Part shown: positions 39,220 through 48,764 of the stretch, piece by piece | Layout of the letters: every line of letters starts with the position of its first letter | How positions within the stretch are numbered: the first letter of the stretch is position 1 | Assembly (NCBI RefSeq): GCF_018390535.1 | Contig: NZ_JAHBBW010000004.1 | Span: 1 to 64,000 of the forward strand | DNA: 64,000 nt | Direction: 5' to 3' | Source: Bacteroides propionicigenes | Lineage (GTDB): Bacteria; Bacteroidota; Bacteroidia; Bacteroidales; Bacteroidaceae | The notes under the pieces: model-generated | Seen by the model: the letters and a program-made list of their open reading frames with translations, nothing else | The model's database searches: none | Told to the model about the DNA's origin: nothing | Program-made: the position numbers and the translations under genes

Positions 39220-39999
39220 ATGGGAAAAAGAGGATTGCTTTTCGGGTTTTGCCTACTGGCTTTCTCCACAGCCATGTGGGGGCAACTCCCCTTTGTGCCC
39301 GGAACGGAAGAACCGGAACAGCCCCAACACACCCACCGCCATGACCGACGGGTGAACTTCGGTGTCAAAGGCGGCTTCACCTCCTCGCTTTTCCTCGTGT
39401 CGGACTTAGTGCTTAACGGCACTGTCATCAACGAAGTGCAGAACAACTACAAGATAGGCTTTTTCGGCTCGTTCTTTATGCGGATAAACTTCAAACGCCA
39501 TTTCCTGCAACCGGAACTGTCTTATACAATCAACCGCTGCAACATCACCTTTGAAAAGCCGCTGCCGGAGGACGCACCCGAAAACAGCGTGCCCGAAATG
39601 GCATCCATCACCTCCTCTATCCACAGTTTCGAGATTCCCGTAATCTACGGCTACAACATCATCAAAGAAGGGCCTTACAGCCTTGCCGTATTCGGCGGCC
39701 CGAAAATACGCTACATATGGGACAAGCAAAGCAAGGTTACTTTTGATAATTTCGACCAACGGGATATTGAAGAAGAACTCTACCCGCTGAACGTCAGCTT
39801 CACCGCCGGCGTTGCCGTAACCATTTCCCGCGTTTTCTTCGATTTCCGGTACGACATCGGACTGCACAACATCTCCAAACGCATCAGCTACAAGCCCATC
39901 TACGACGAGAGTGCCGGCGAAGAAGCCCCCCTTGCCAACCAAATACGATTCCACAGGCGGGATAATGTGCTCAGCTTTTCGCTGGGAGTGTTCTTTTGA
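39220..39999 (+). CDS. PorT-family outer-membrane beta-barrel protein
   Basis: This is a 259-residue exported protein. The start is the ATG of MGKRGLLFGFCLLAFSTA, which gives a clean signal peptide ending AMWGQ; the upstream in-frame ATG (39169) would add a non-signal segment. The mature protein has alternating beta-strands with GVKGGFTSSLF, LQPELSYTI, FGGPKIRYIW and a C-terminal LSFSLGVFF strand, fitting the OMP_b-brl_2/PorT group. PorT of Porphyromonas takes part in type IX secretion, but many homologues are ordinary small barrels, so the role is open. Confidence 0.75.
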   Translation: MGKRGLLFGFCLLAFSTAMWGQLPFVPGTEEPEQPQHTHRHDRRVNFGVKGGFTSSLFLVSDLVLNGTVINEVQNNYKIGFFGSFFMRINFKRHFLQPELSYTINRCNITFEKPLPEDAPENSVPEMASITSSIHSFEIPVIYGYNIIKEGPYSLAVFGGPKIRYIWDKQSKVTFDNFDQRDIEEELYPLNVSFTAGVAVTISRVFFDFRYDIGLHNISKRISYKPIYDESAGEEAPLANQIRFHRRDNVLSFSLGVFF

Positions 40000-40044
40000 T
40001 AGGAAATTTCTCACTTTTCTTACAGTTTATTCATTTATTTCCTT

Positions 40045-40052
40045 TAAATTTG
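40045..40052 (+). promoter_or_regulatory. -7 box for glyA
   Basis: TAAATTTG matches TAnnTTTG, 51 bp before the start codon. No good -33 element was seen. Confidence 0.55.
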
Positions 40053-40102
40053 TGCGCTTAATAAGAGAACACAGAATTATCAAACTTATCTAATAAGCAA
40101 GA

Positions 40103-41383
40103 ATGAAAAGAGACGATTTAATTTTCGACATCATCGAAAAAGAACATCAACGTCAGCTCAAAGGCATTGAACTGATTGCATCAGAGAACTTCGTAAGTGA
40201 CCAAGTTATGCAGGCAATGGGCTCCTGCCTCACCAACAAGTATGCAGAAGGCTATCCCGGCAAACGCTACTACGGCGGTTGCGAAGTTGTAGACCAAAGC
40301 GAACAGATTGCCATTGACCGCCTGAAAGAAATTTTCGGCGCAGAATGGGCTAACGTACAGCCGCACTCGGGTGCACAGGCCAATGCAGCCGTATTCCTCG
40401 CAGTGCTGAATCCGGGTGACAAATTCATGGGCTTGAACCTTGCGCATGGCGGCCACCTCTCTCACGGCTCATTGGTTAATACTTCCGGTATTATCTACAC
40501 CCCCTGCGAATACAACCTTAATAAAGAAACCGGACGCGTGGACTACGACCAAATGGAAGAAGTGGCACTGCGCGAAAAACCGAAAATGATTATCGGCGGC
40601 GGTTCTGCCTATTCACGCGAATGGGACTACAAACGTATGCGCGAAATTGCCGACAAGATAGGCGCTATCCTGATGATTGACATGGCACACCCTGCCGGGC
40701 TGATTGCCGCCGGCGAACTGGATAACCCTGTGAAATATGCCCATATCGTAACTTCTACCACCCACAAAACCCTGCGCGGCCCTCGCGGCGGTGTTATCAT
40801 GATGGGTAAGGACTTCCCCAACCCATGGGGCAAGAAAACTCCGAAAGGCGAAATCAAGATGATGTCTCAATTGCTCGACTCTGCCGTATTCCCCGGTATT
40901 CAAGGCGGTCCGCTGGAACATGTCATCGCAGCAAAAGCCGTTGCCTTCGGTGAAATTCTGCAACCGGAATGGAAAGAATACGCCAAGCAAGTGAAGAAGA
41001 ATGCCGCTACATTGGCACAAGCCTTGATGGACCGCGGCTTTACAATCGTTTCCGGCGGTACGGACAACCACTCCATGCTGGTAGACCTCCGCAGCAAATA
41101 TCCTGACTTGACAGGTAAAGTAGCCGAAAAAGCATTGGTGTCCGCAGACATCACTGTCAACAAGAATATGGTTCCGTTCGACAGCCGCTCTGCATTCCAG
41201 ACTTCCGGTATCCGTCTGGGTACTCCCGCCATCACAACCCGCGGCGCAAAAGAAGATTTAATGCTGGAAATCGCTGAAATGATTGAAACCGTTCTCTCCA
41301 ATGTAGAAAACGAACAGGTCATCGCAGACGTTCGCGCACGCGTGAATGCCAAGATGAAGGAATACCCGCTGTTCGCCTACTAA
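40103..41383 (+). CDS. glyA: Serine hydroxymethyltransferase
   Basis: This is a PLP enzyme interconverting serine + tetrahydrofolate with glycine + methylene-tetrahydrofolate, the main one-carbon source. The 426-residue protein has the PLP lysine in [14 protein letters not shown] (about 224-237), the N-terminal [10 protein letters not shown] and [12 protein letters not shown]. Length and start are normal. It converges with fhs, which handles one-carbon units from formate; a shared bidirectional terminator lies between them. Confidence 0.98.
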   Translation: MKRDDLIFDIIEKEHQRQLKGIELIASENFVSDQVMQAMGSCLTNKYAEGYPGKRYYGGCEVVDQSEQIAIDRLKEIFGAEWANVQPHSGAQANAAVFLAVLNPGDKFMGLNLAHGGHLSHGSLVNTSGIIYTPCEYNLNKETGRVDYDQMEEVALREKPKMIIGGGSAYSREWDYKRMREIADKIGAILMIDMAHPAGLIAAGELDNPVKYAHIVTSTTHKTLRGPRGGVIMMGKDFPNPWGKKTPKGEIKMMSQLLDSAVFPGIQGGPLEHVIAAKAVAFGEILQPEWKEYAKQVKKNAATLAQALMDRGFTIVSGGTDNHSMLVDLRSKYPDLTGKVAEKALVSADITVNKNMVPFDSRSAFQTSGIRLGTPAITTRGAKEDLMLEIAEMIETVLSNVENEQVIADVRARVNAKMKEYPLFAY

Positions 41384-41402
41384 AACAAAGGAAGGGCTAA
41401 AT

Positions 41403-41637
41403 GAATGAAGAACCGCTGAAATGAAGAATTAAGAATGAAGAATGAAGAATTGAGGAATATATAAGTTTCTACAATTAAGAATAAAAAGGAGATAGGCTGC
41501 GTAGTTCAAAACGAACATTACGCAGCCTATCTCCTTTTATTCTTAATCCTTTACTCTTAATTCATCACTCCCAATTCTTCATTCTTCATTCTTAATTCTT
41601 CATTTCAGTGGTTCTTCATTTCAGTGGTTCTTCATTC
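41403..41637. repeat. Extended inverted repeat around the glyA/fhs terminator
   Basis: The arm 41403-41452 (GAATGAAGAACCGCTGAAAT...) is the reverse complement of 41572-41621 with one mismatch. The right arm adds a second tandem copy of TTCTTCATTTCAGTGG. Short GAATGAAGAATTAA units repeat within the arms. The terminator stem is nested inside. Confidence 0.75.
41484..41538. terminator. Bidirectional terminator between glyA and fhs
   Basis: AAAAGGAGATAGGCTGCGTA (41484-41503) pairs perfectly over 20 bp with 41519-41538 around a 15-nt loop, with T-runs on both strands. Confidence 0.92.
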
Positions 41638-41641
41638 AATT

Positions 41642-43312
41642 TCAAGAAAGTCCCTCTATGTTGCCGTCCACTATGTCGATATGCTCTGCCTGCGGAACTT
41701 TGGGCAAGCCCGGCATCCGGAGTATCTCACCGGCAATGGCTACAAGCATTTCCGCACCGTTGTTGATAACGATGTCTTTGATGTGGAACTCGAAATTATT
41801 GACCGCTCCGTATATCTTAGGGTCGGCAGAGAAAGAATATTGCGTCTTGGCTATGCAGATGGGGTAATGTGCAATGCCCATTTCTTCGATGAGCTTCATC
41901 ATCTTGCGCGAAGCGCTGCTGTAAGTCACCACACTTGCTCCATAAAGGTTGCAAGCCACCTTCTCTATCTTCTGCTGCACGCTATCGTTTTCTTCGTAGG
42001 TGTATTGCAGCGGAGCGGAAGGTTTCTTTTCAATCGTGTCTACTACAAGGTTAGCCAAATCGATAGCGCCTTCCCCACCCTCGGCAAAAGCATTGTTGAT
42101 GGCAAAGCCCACTTTCAAATCTTCTTCGCAATGACGGCGGATGGCTTCCACTTCTTCATCCGTATCGCTGGCAAAACGGTTGAAAGCAACAACAACGGTC
42201 TGCCCGAAATAGCGCAGGTTACGAATATGTTTGTCAAGATTACCAAAACCCTCTTTCAGACCTTCCATATTCGGTTCCTTGATGCGGTCGAGACTGACGC
42301 CACCGTGCATTTTCAATCCTTGTGCAGTGGCAACGATGACAGTCAGCTTGGGTTGCAAACCGCTCTTGCGGCATTTGATGTTATAGAACTTCTCCGCTCC
42401 CAAGTCTGCACCGAAGCCGGCTTCCGTCACTACATAGTCGCCAAATGTCATTGCCATTTTGGTGGCGAGAATGGAGTTGCAGCCATGTGCAATATTGGCG
42501 AACGGACCGCCATGAACAAAAGCGGCTGTCCCTTCGGTAGTTTGTACCAAGTTGGGATGAATAGCGTCCTTCAGTAATACGGTGATGGCACCGGCAACTC
42601 CTAAGTCTTTTACTGTGAATGGTTTGCCGTCAAAATCAAAGCCCAGTATAATGTTTTCAATACGCCTGCGAAGGTCTTCCGTATCTTTTGCGAGGCAAAG
42701 GATTGCCATAATCTCCGATGCGGGCGTAATATCGAAGCCGGACTCCATAGTGACCCCGTTAGTGCGCGGTCCGAGGCCGGTAACAATGCTGCGCAAAGAA
42801 CGGTCGTTTACATCGAGCACACGCCGCCAGATAATTTCTTTCAGACCGAAGCCATCTGCCTGATGCTGGTAAATATAATTGTCCAGCAAAGCTGAAATCA
42901 TGTTGTGAGCGGAAGTGATAGCATGGAAATCTCCTGTGAAATGTAAATTTATTTTCTCCATTGGAAGCACCTGTGCATAGCCGCCTCCCGCCGCTCCTCC
43001 CTTCATACCGAAGCACGGACCGAGCGAGGGTTCACGCAAAGCTACAATCGCCTTCTTTCCAATCTTATTGAGCCCCAATGCCAGACCGATAGAAACGGTG
43101 GTCTTACCAATGCCTGCCTTCGTAGCCGTGATAGCGGTTACAAGAATCAGGTTACTTTGTTTTACTTTCTCTTCGTCAATCAGCTGTTCGGGAATCTTAG
43201 CGATGTAACGGCCGTAGTTTTCTACTTCTTCACGAGGAATACCCACACTTTCAGCAACCTGCTTTATCTTTTTCAGTTCTATGCTGCGCGCTATTTCAAT
43301 GTCTGATTTCAT
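41642..43312 (-). CDS. fhs: Formate-tetrahydrofolate ligase
   Basis: It makes 10-formyl-tetrahydrofolate from formate, tetrahydrofolate and ATP. The 556-residue length is the family norm. The ATP-binding loop reads [13 protein letters not shown] (about 65-77; the family usually has PAGEGKTT). The HFTGDFHAI and [16 protein letters not shown] motifs are present. A frame extends 18 codons upstream, but the ATG before [10 protein letters not shown] gives the family N-terminus. Confidence 0.97.
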   Translation of the reverse strand: MKSDIEIARSIELKKIKQVAESVGIPREEVENYGRYIAKIPEQLIDEEKVKQSNLILVTAITATKAGIGKTTVSIGLALGLNKIGKKAIVALREPSLGPCFGMKGGAAGGGYAQVLPMEKINLHFTGDFHAITSAHNMISALLDNYIYQHQADGFGLKEIIWRRVLDVNDRSLRSIVTGLGPRTNGVTMESGFDITPASEIMAILCLAKDTEDLRRRIENIILGFDFDGKPFTVKDLGVAGAITVLLKDAIHPNLVQTTEGTAAFVHGGPFANIAHGCNSILATKMAMTFGDYVVTEAGFGADLGAEKFYNIKCRKSGLQPKLTVIVATAQGLKMHGGVSLDRIKEPNMEGLKEGFGNLDKHIRNLRYFGQTVVVAFNRFASDTDEEVEAIRRHCEEDLKVGFAINNAFAEGGEGAIDLANLVVDTIEKKPSAPLQYTYEENDSVQQKIEKVACNLYGASVVTYSSASRKMMKLIEEMGIAHYPICIAKTQYSFSADPKIYGAVNNFEFHIKDIVINNGAEMLVAIAGEILRMPGLPKVPQAEHIDIVDGNIEGLS

Positions 43313-43495
43313 ATAGGGCTTTTCTTTAAATAACAACTTTGATTTTTGAAAGTTGCAAAAGTACAAAAAAGAAGGGAAAATACAGGTATATACAAAGAAT
43401 TTAGTAAAACAGTAGTTTATTAAGTTATCAGGTTAGATTAGGTTATTGGATGAGATTATTAGATTGGATAAAATTATTAGGGATTAATGGGATAA

Positions 43496-43689
43496 CCTAA
43501 GGCTGAAAGCCTTTTATCATATAGCCCGGGGTAACACCCCGGGGACATTTTGTCCCCAAATATTTTGTGCCCTGTAAGGGCAAAACATCAATATTCACAG
43601 ATTTTGCCCTTACAGGGCGCAATGTTAATCATATGCATACCCCCGGGGTGTTACCCCGGGCTATATGATAAAAGGCTTTCAGCCTTAGG
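43496..43689. repeat. Large palindromic element with 49-bp perfect inverted ends
   Basis: Arm 43496-43544 (CCTAAGGCTGAAAGCC...) is the exact reverse complement of 43641-43689. A nested pair 43569-43585 / 43602-43618 (GCCCTGTAAGGGCAAAA) is perfect over 17 bp. The central segment holds no reading frame. The GC-rich blocks CCCGGGGT stand out from the AT-rich spacer around them. It looks like a MITE or REP-type element. Confidence 0.9.
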
Positions 43690-43700
43690 TCTTTTTCAAA

Positions 43701-43776
43701 TCATAAACTAATTATCATGTCATAAATTGATCACTATGTTATGAATTGATTACTATGTTATAAATTGATTGGCATA
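43701..43776. repeat. 19-bp tandem repeat, four units
   Basis: Units start at 43701, 43720, 43739 and 43758, with consensus TTATAAATTGATTACTATG and substitutions in each. It is AT-rich and noncoding. Confidence 0.65.
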
Positions 43777-43803
43777 AAAAAACAGGTATAATCAACTTGT
43801 ACT

Positions 43804-43886
43804 ATCTGTCATTCAGAGCGGAGCGAAGAACCTCTTCTCTCAAATATAGGGAGAGGAGATTCTTCGCTCCGCTCTGAATGACAGAT
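43804..43886. repeat. REP-like palindrome (best copy)
   Basis: The arms 43804-43839 and 43851-43886 are inverted copies over 36 bp with two mismatches; the core is GAGCGGAGCGAAGAA. Related sequences lie at 1209-1280 and 4872-4907. The rest of 43313-43962 is AT-rich and holds only the other two repeats. Confidence 0.85.
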
Positions 43887-43962
43887 ACCCTTGATATAAA
43901 CTAATTACCAACTAATACTTATCATTAATTAATTAATTAATCATTAATTGACTGGCACATCA

Positions 43963-46128
43963 TTATTTAAACCGCGACGTATCCACCCCTTCCCTTTGTT
44001 TTTCTTTATAACCGCCAAACTTATATGTGAACGACACGCCCAATTCACGGAAGCAAGAATAATGATTGGTTACGTTCTGTGTCAGGAAGCGGATACGTGG
44101 AGAGATTTGTCCGGTTTCAAATATATCGTTGCAATACAAGTTCAGTATCGCTTTTCCATTAGCAAAGCCATAACGCAAGGCGGCATTCACATTGCCGGAA
44201 GTAGGCAGGTCGTAAATTCCCTGAATGGCCTTGCTATGTACAAATCCGGTAACGGTCAGCTTCAAATCGGGCCGGGTGGAAAGGGTGAAAGTATTATTCA
44301 TTTGCGCTATGCCGTAACATTGCTTGCGATTGAAAGGAATATCCCAAAAATCATTGTCTTTCTCGTGATGCCATATCCCGATGAGCGTCAGACGAGAGTT
44401 CAACCAATTCTTTATCTTAAATGGTACGGATGCCTGTATACCAGCTTGTTGTTGATAGTCAAAATTCATATATTTATAAATCTCAACCAACCGTTGCGAG
44501 GATTGGTAAAGCGTCTGCGTCGAGTAGTCTTTAGTGTGGTTGAGCCAAGCGCTGAAGATATATTTTCCTTTCAAAACGTAGTTCATTTTAAACTCGTAAC
44601 TTTGCGCAGGCTTCAACAGAGGATTACCGTGAATCTCGGAATATCCGCCGCCAAGATAAGAAATGGCATCCTGCACAGCCCAATAGTCAGGATAGTCCTT
44701 ATCGCTGCTTAGAGCAAGTTGCAGGATATGTCCGGGGGCAGGCATATAATTGAGGTTGATGGTAGGATACCAATCCCACTGATTCCAAACAGGTGACTTA
44801 TAGCGTTCTATGGCCAAGGAAGCATCCAGTGAGAGCTTGTCGCCGAAACTCTTACTGAAACTGGTATAGATGTTCAGCGTCTCTTCCCGCTTGCGGGACT
44901 TCATGCCGCTAAGATTGGCGCCGGTATTTTCATCCGTTGCCGATGACGTTGCATCTGTATTGCCAAACTGTTCTCCTGTCTCCGGATTATAATAATATTG
45001 GTAACTGTTGTCTGTGCTGGTGGTATAGACCACTCCATAGTTCAGTGCCCAGCCCTTACCCAAGTTGTGCTCCTGTGCCAAAAACATCTTCCAACGATTG
45101 ATGCGCTGACAGTCTTGTGTAAAGAAATCAAGTTCATCACTATCCAACAAACGGCTGTGCAGCAACTGGTCGGACGGAGAACGGTAATAAGTAAGCTCAA
45201 CACCCGCCTTCAGACCGAAAGGAGTGCGATAGTCCAAGCGTCCGTTGTGAAGCCAGTCGGTGCTGTTGCTAAAGGTAGTGGACTGCTGCGAACCGAAGAT
45301 GTTCATCCGGTTGTGAAACGTTGTATAGTTTCCGTTATAGACAAAACTCAACTGATGCTCCTTAGCGATATTGTAATCGGCTCCCACCCGGAAACTATGC
45401 GTATGCGAGCGGCCGCGGCGCACCTCATCGGTTGTCATTGGATGCACCGAGCCATCCGCTAAAGTGTGCACAGCATCTTTGTCCGTCGTATTGTAAGTAC
45501 GGCCGTGTTTGTGCGAGTAAAGAAAATCTGCCGAGAATTTATTTCCGTTATATAAAAGGCTGGCGCGTTCTTCAAAGTTTTCGTAATACTTCTGATGGTA
45601 TTTGGCATAGAGTTCGCCTTGCCAAGAAGAAGGACCGTCCGAAGTTTGCTTCAAATGTACATTGATAAGGGCGCCACGCACTTGGTAGCGGGCAGGTGCG
45701 TTATACATAACTTCGGCTTTTTCTATCCGGCTTGCGGGGATACTCCGCAGTAATGAATAAAGCTGTTCGATGCTGAGAGTTGTAACTTTTCCATTCAGAA
45801 TGACGGTGACGCCCTGCCCTGCCAGTTGTAAAGCGCCGTTCATCTCGGTTACACCGGGAAGCTCCTTTACGGCATCATAGGCGTTGTCCACAGGCAGGTC
45901 GCGGATAAGGCGAGGCAAATCGTAAACCAGTTTGCCCTGCGATGCTTTCACAACGGGACGTTCGCCGGTAATCATTACTTCGGGAAGGCTCTGGTAAATG
46001 CTGTCCAAACGTGCATCCGAGGTTATAATACTGTCTGCACTGAGAGTACGTTCTGCGCCGGTGTTTTCTTGGGCGAAAAGACTGATGCCTGTCAGGCAGA
46101 TTACTGATAATAAATAGAACCGTTTCAT
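43963..46128 (-). CDS. TonB-dependent-receptor-like outer-membrane beta-barrel protein
   Basis: A protein of about 721 residues with signal peptide MKRFYLLSVICLTGISLFAQ. A plug-like domain follows (about 45-160: LPEVMITGERPVVKASQGK, GVTEMNGALQLAGQGVTVIL), then a long barrel ending in VSFTYKFGGY and a basic tail. No N-terminal carboxypeptidase-like domain is visible, so it fits the barrel-type-3 family. An ATG three codons upstream (46137) is equally possible as start. It is divergent from a histidine kinase gene across a short spacer with phased TGTTAT repeats, so that system may control it. Substrate unknown. Confidence 0.85.
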   Translation of the reverse strand: MKRFYLLSVICLTGISLFAQENTGAERTLSADSIITSDARLDSIYQSLPEVMITGERPVVKASQGKLVYDLPRLIRDLPVDNAYDAVKELPGVTEMNGALQLAGQGVTVILNGKVTTLSIEQLYSLLRSIPASRIEKAEVMYNAPARYQVRGALINVHLKQTSDGPSSWQGELYAKYHQKYYENFEERASLLYNGNKFSADFLYSHKHGRTYNTTDKDAVHTLADGSVHPMTTDEVRRGRSHTHSFRVGADYNIAKEHQLSFVYNGNYTTFHNRMNIFGSQQSTTFSNSTDWLHNGRLDYRTPFGLKAGVELTYYRSPSDQLLHSRLLDSDELDFFTQDCQRINRWKMFLAQEHNLGKGWALNYGVVYTTSTDNSYQYYYNPETGEQFGNTDATSSATDENTGANLSGMKSRKREETLNIYTSFSKSFGDKLSLDASLAIERYKSPVWNQWDWYPTINLNYMPAPGHILQLALSSDKDYPDYWAVQDAISYLGGGYSEIHGNPLLKPAQSYEFKMNYVLKGKYIFSAWLNHTKDYSTQTLYQSSQRLVEIYKYMNFDYQQQAGIQASVPFKIKNWLNSRLTLIGIWHHEKDNDFWDIPFNRKQCYGIAQMNNTFTLSTRPDLKLTVTGFVHSKAIQGIYDLPTSGNVNAALRYGFANGKAILNLYCNDIFETGQISPRIRFLTQNVTNHYSCFRELGVSFTYKFGGYKEKQREGVDTSRFK

Positions 46129-46189
46129 ATGTTTCATATTATATTTTGTATTGACCTCTGCAAAGTACGGCATTAGCTGCGTAACCCTG

Positions 46190-46239
46190 TGTTATCATCG
46201 GCTTACCAAGTGTTATCTACTGTTATCGGAAGTGTTATT
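46190..46239. promoter_or_regulatory. Phased TGTTAT direct repeats (candidate response-regulator sites)
   Basis: TGTTATC occurs at 46190, 46211 and 46221, and TGTTATT at 46233, giving steps of 21, 10 and 12 bp, close to helical turns. Two copies are preceded by TTACCAAG or TAACCCTG. The block lies between the divergent barrel gene and the kinase promoter. Confidence 0.5.
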
Positions 46240-46277
46240 TAGTCTTACCACATGATACAGCACACGATATAACTCCT

Positions 46278-46285
46278 TATATTTG
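46278..46285 (+). promoter_or_regulatory. -7 box for the histidine kinase operon
   Basis: TATATTTG matches TAnnTTTG, 26 bp before the kinase ATG. Confidence 0.6.
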
Positions 46286-46310
46286 CCTGCATAAGCATAA
46301 AGGAATCATT

Positions 46311-47912
46311 ATGAAACTGCCTCTGAAATATATTGCCGTACTCGTTATCCTGTCTTTGGCGGGTATCTTCTCCTATCAGGCCTATTGGCTCGGCGGATTG
46401 TACCGTACCATGCGCGATGATTTGGAACGTAATGTTATAGAAGCCATGCGCATGAGTGACTACAACGAGATGATGCTGCGCGTGGAAAGGATGCGTAAGG
46501 ACAATACAGACCATGGAGAAGTGAGCGTATCCGCCGGATTCGAGAAAGACGGAACGCAAAACAAAACCTATGTACGCAGTAGCACCAGTATAGACCGCAA
46601 CGGCCGGAAAGAAGAAACCACCACCCAACAGGTCATTCATCAAAAGAGTGATACCATTTCGATGAATATCTCGGACAATTCTTCTGTACAAGCTATTATC
46701 ACCCGCGATGACACTGCAGCCTCGGACTCCGACAACTCACCCCGGGCTGCCTTGATAGCCAAAGACGGACTGGATGTAATTCTACGTGACCAAAACAGCA
46801 TGCTGGAACTCGCCATATACTTCCAACGAGGTCTGCATTCCGGTCTGGACATTATTTCCGATCCCGATGTCCTTGTATATGACAGCCTGCTGACCCTGCA
46901 ACTGAAAGAGCGAGGTATCACACTTCCCCACCGCTTGGAGCACATTTACACGAGCGACCGGGAATCGTCTTACGCATTCGTGGACACACTTGCCGTTGCC
47001 GGTACCGCCGGATACATTCCCAGCTCCGAAGCCAAACAATACAACTATGCTTTCGACCTCAATACCCACCAAAGTTACCGCCTTTGGATAGAACCCGTCA
47101 CACAGTTGGTATTGAAACAAATGTCGGGAATTCTCGCTACCTCATTCGTAATCCTTATTATTCTTGTTTTTGCATTTTGGGTACTCATCCGAACTATCTT
47201 GCGGCAAAAGACACTCGAGGAAATGAAAAGCGACTTCACCAACAACATCACCCATGAACTGAAAACCCCTATCGCCGTTGCCTATGCAGCCAACGATGCT
47301 TTGCTGAACTTTAACCAAGCGGAAGAAAAGATACAACGCGACAAATATCTGCGTATCTGTCAGGAACAGCTGCAACGACTCAGCGGACTGGTAGAACAGA
47401 TTCTTTCCATGAGTATGGAACGCCGCAAGACGTTCCGCTTGCATCCGGAGGTACTGTCCATAGAAGGCATTCTCGAACCGCTCATCGAACAGCATAAACT
47501 GAAGTCGGAAAAGCCCGTACATATATCGATGGATATCGAACCCTCAGGACTTACCCTCACCGCAGACCGTACCCATTTCAGCAATATCATCAGCAACCTG
47601 ATTGACAATGCCATAAAATACTCCCCCGAAGAAGCGGAAGTGAACATCCGCTGTCGCCAAACCTGTTCTGCGGAACAAGGAGAACTCGTTGAAATCGCTA
47701 TCAGCGACCGTGGAATCGGCATTGACTCCGAGAAACAGAAACATATATTCGATAAGTTCTACCGCGTCCCCACCGGCAATCTGCACAATGTGAAAGGTTA
47801 CGGGCTCGGTCTGTTCTATGTCAAGACCATGACCGAAAAACATGGAGGAAGCGTTTCCGTGAAGAGCGAACCGGGCAAAGGAAGCACTTTTATTGTAAAA
47901 TTAAACAAATAA
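46311..47912 (+). CDS. Sensor histidine kinase
   Basis: This is an inner-membrane kinase of 533 residues. A membrane helix (about 7-27) precedes a periplasmic sensor region (about 30-270, no family recognised), then a second helix (about 274-296). HisKA follows with the phospho-acceptor H315 in NNITHELKTP. The HATPase domain has N-box NLIDNAIKYS, G1 DRGIGID and G2 GYGLGL. It is followed after 3 bp by its response regulator. The general layout resembles Bacteroides RprX-type kinases, but identity is not claimed. Confidence 0.93.
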   Translation: MKLPLKYIAVLVILSLAGIFSYQAYWLGGLYRTMRDDLERNVIEAMRMSDYNEMMLRVERMRKDNTDHGEVSVSAGFEKDGTQNKTYVRSSTSIDRNGRKEETTTQQVIHQKSDTISMNISDNSSVQAIITRDDTAASDSDNSPRAALIAKDGLDVILRDQNSMLELAIYFQRGLHSGLDIISDPDVLVYDSLLTLQLKERGITLPHRLEHIYTSDRESSYAFVDTLAVAGTAGYIPSSEAKQYNYAFDLNTHQSYRLWIEPVTQLVLKQMSGILATSFVILIILVFAFWVLIRTILRQKTLEEMKSDFTNNITHELKTPIAVAYAANDALLNFNQAEEKIQRDKYLRICQEQLQRLSGLVEQILSMSMERRKTFRLHPEVLSIEGILEPLIEQHKLKSEKPVHISMDIEPSGLTLTADRTHFSNIISNLIDNAIKYSPEEAEVNIRCRQTCSAEQGELVEIAISDRGIGIDSEKQKHIFDKFYRVPTGNLHNVKGYGLGLFYVKTMTEKHGGSVSVKSEPGKGSTFIVKLNK

Positions 47913-47915
47913 ACG

Positions 47916-48632
47916 ATGGATAAAATAAAAGTTCTATTAGTTGAGGATGAAGAAACCCTCGCCATGATTATTAAAGATACACTGGAAGGACAAGACTTCA
48001 TTATATACACCGCTGCCGATGGCGAAGAGGGATTGCGCCAATTCTTCGACCTGCGTCCCGATGTACTTGTGGCAGACGTCATGATGCCTCGCATGGACGG
48101 CTTTGAAATGGTACGCCACATCCGTCAGACGGACAAGCATACACCGGTACTTTTTCTTACTGCCCGTTCTGCCATCAATGATGTCGTAGAGGGCTTTGAA
48201 CTCGGCGCAAACGATTATCTGAAAAAACCTTTCGGTATGCAGGAACTGATTATACGCATCAAAGCACTGGCTGGCAGGGCTTTCAGCTTCACAGAAGCGG
48301 CACCCAAAGAAGTCACCGACTTTGAGATAGGAGATTACCGTTTTAACTCTGTCACACAACGGTTGTCGTATGTAGGAACCGCCGTATCTCCGCAAGCTGC
48401 TACGGAAGTGGAGCTCTCCCACCGGGAATCGGAAATACTGAAACGCCTTTGCGAAAACCGTAACCAAGTGGTCAACACTCAGAATGTTTTACTGGACCTT
48501 TGGGGAGACGACAGCTTTTTCAATTCCCGCAGCTTGCACGTATTCATCACCAAATTACGCCACAAACTTGCGCTGGACGACCGAATCCGCATTGTAAATG
48601 TACGGGGAATAGGATATAAACTGATTTTTTAA
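47916..48632 (+). CDS. OmpR-family response regulator
   Basis: This is a 238-residue DNA-binding regulator. The receiver domain (about 4-118) has the acidic pocket E10/D11, phospho-acceptor D54 in LVADVMMPRMD and the conserved Lys in LKKPFG. The winged-helix Trans_reg_C domain (about 145-236) has LSHRESEILKRL and the VRGIGYKLIF end. It is translationally coupled to the kinase (3-bp gap). OmpR proteins bind direct repeats about 10-11 bp apart; such repeats occur upstream of this operon at 46190-46239. Confidence 0.95.
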   Translation: MDKIKVLLVEDEETLAMIIKDTLEGQDFIIYTAADGEEGLRQFFDLRPDVLVADVMMPRMDGFEMVRHIRQTDKHTPVLFLTARSAINDVVEGFELGANDYLKKPFGMQELIIRIKALAGRAFSFTEAAPKEVTDFEIGDYRFNSVTQRLSYVGTAVSPQAATEVELSHRESEILKRLCENRNQVVNTQNVLLDLWGDDSFFNSRSLHVFITKLRHKLALDDRIRIVNVRGIGYKLIF

Positions 48633-48672
48633 TATTTACTTAAAGAAAATTCGGAGAATGGCTGGAAAGATT

Positions 48673-48680
48673 TATCTTTG
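48673..48680 (+). promoter_or_regulatory. -7 box for the small secreted protein gene
   Basis: TATCTTTG matches TAnnTTTG. The leader to the start codon would be about 80 nt. Confidence 0.5.
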
Positions 48681-48764
48681 TAGTTAAGAGATGAGGAGTT
48701 AAAGGATTAAAGAGTCAAGCCAATTAATTGGAGAAGGCTCCATTAAGAATAGTTGAATGGAACA

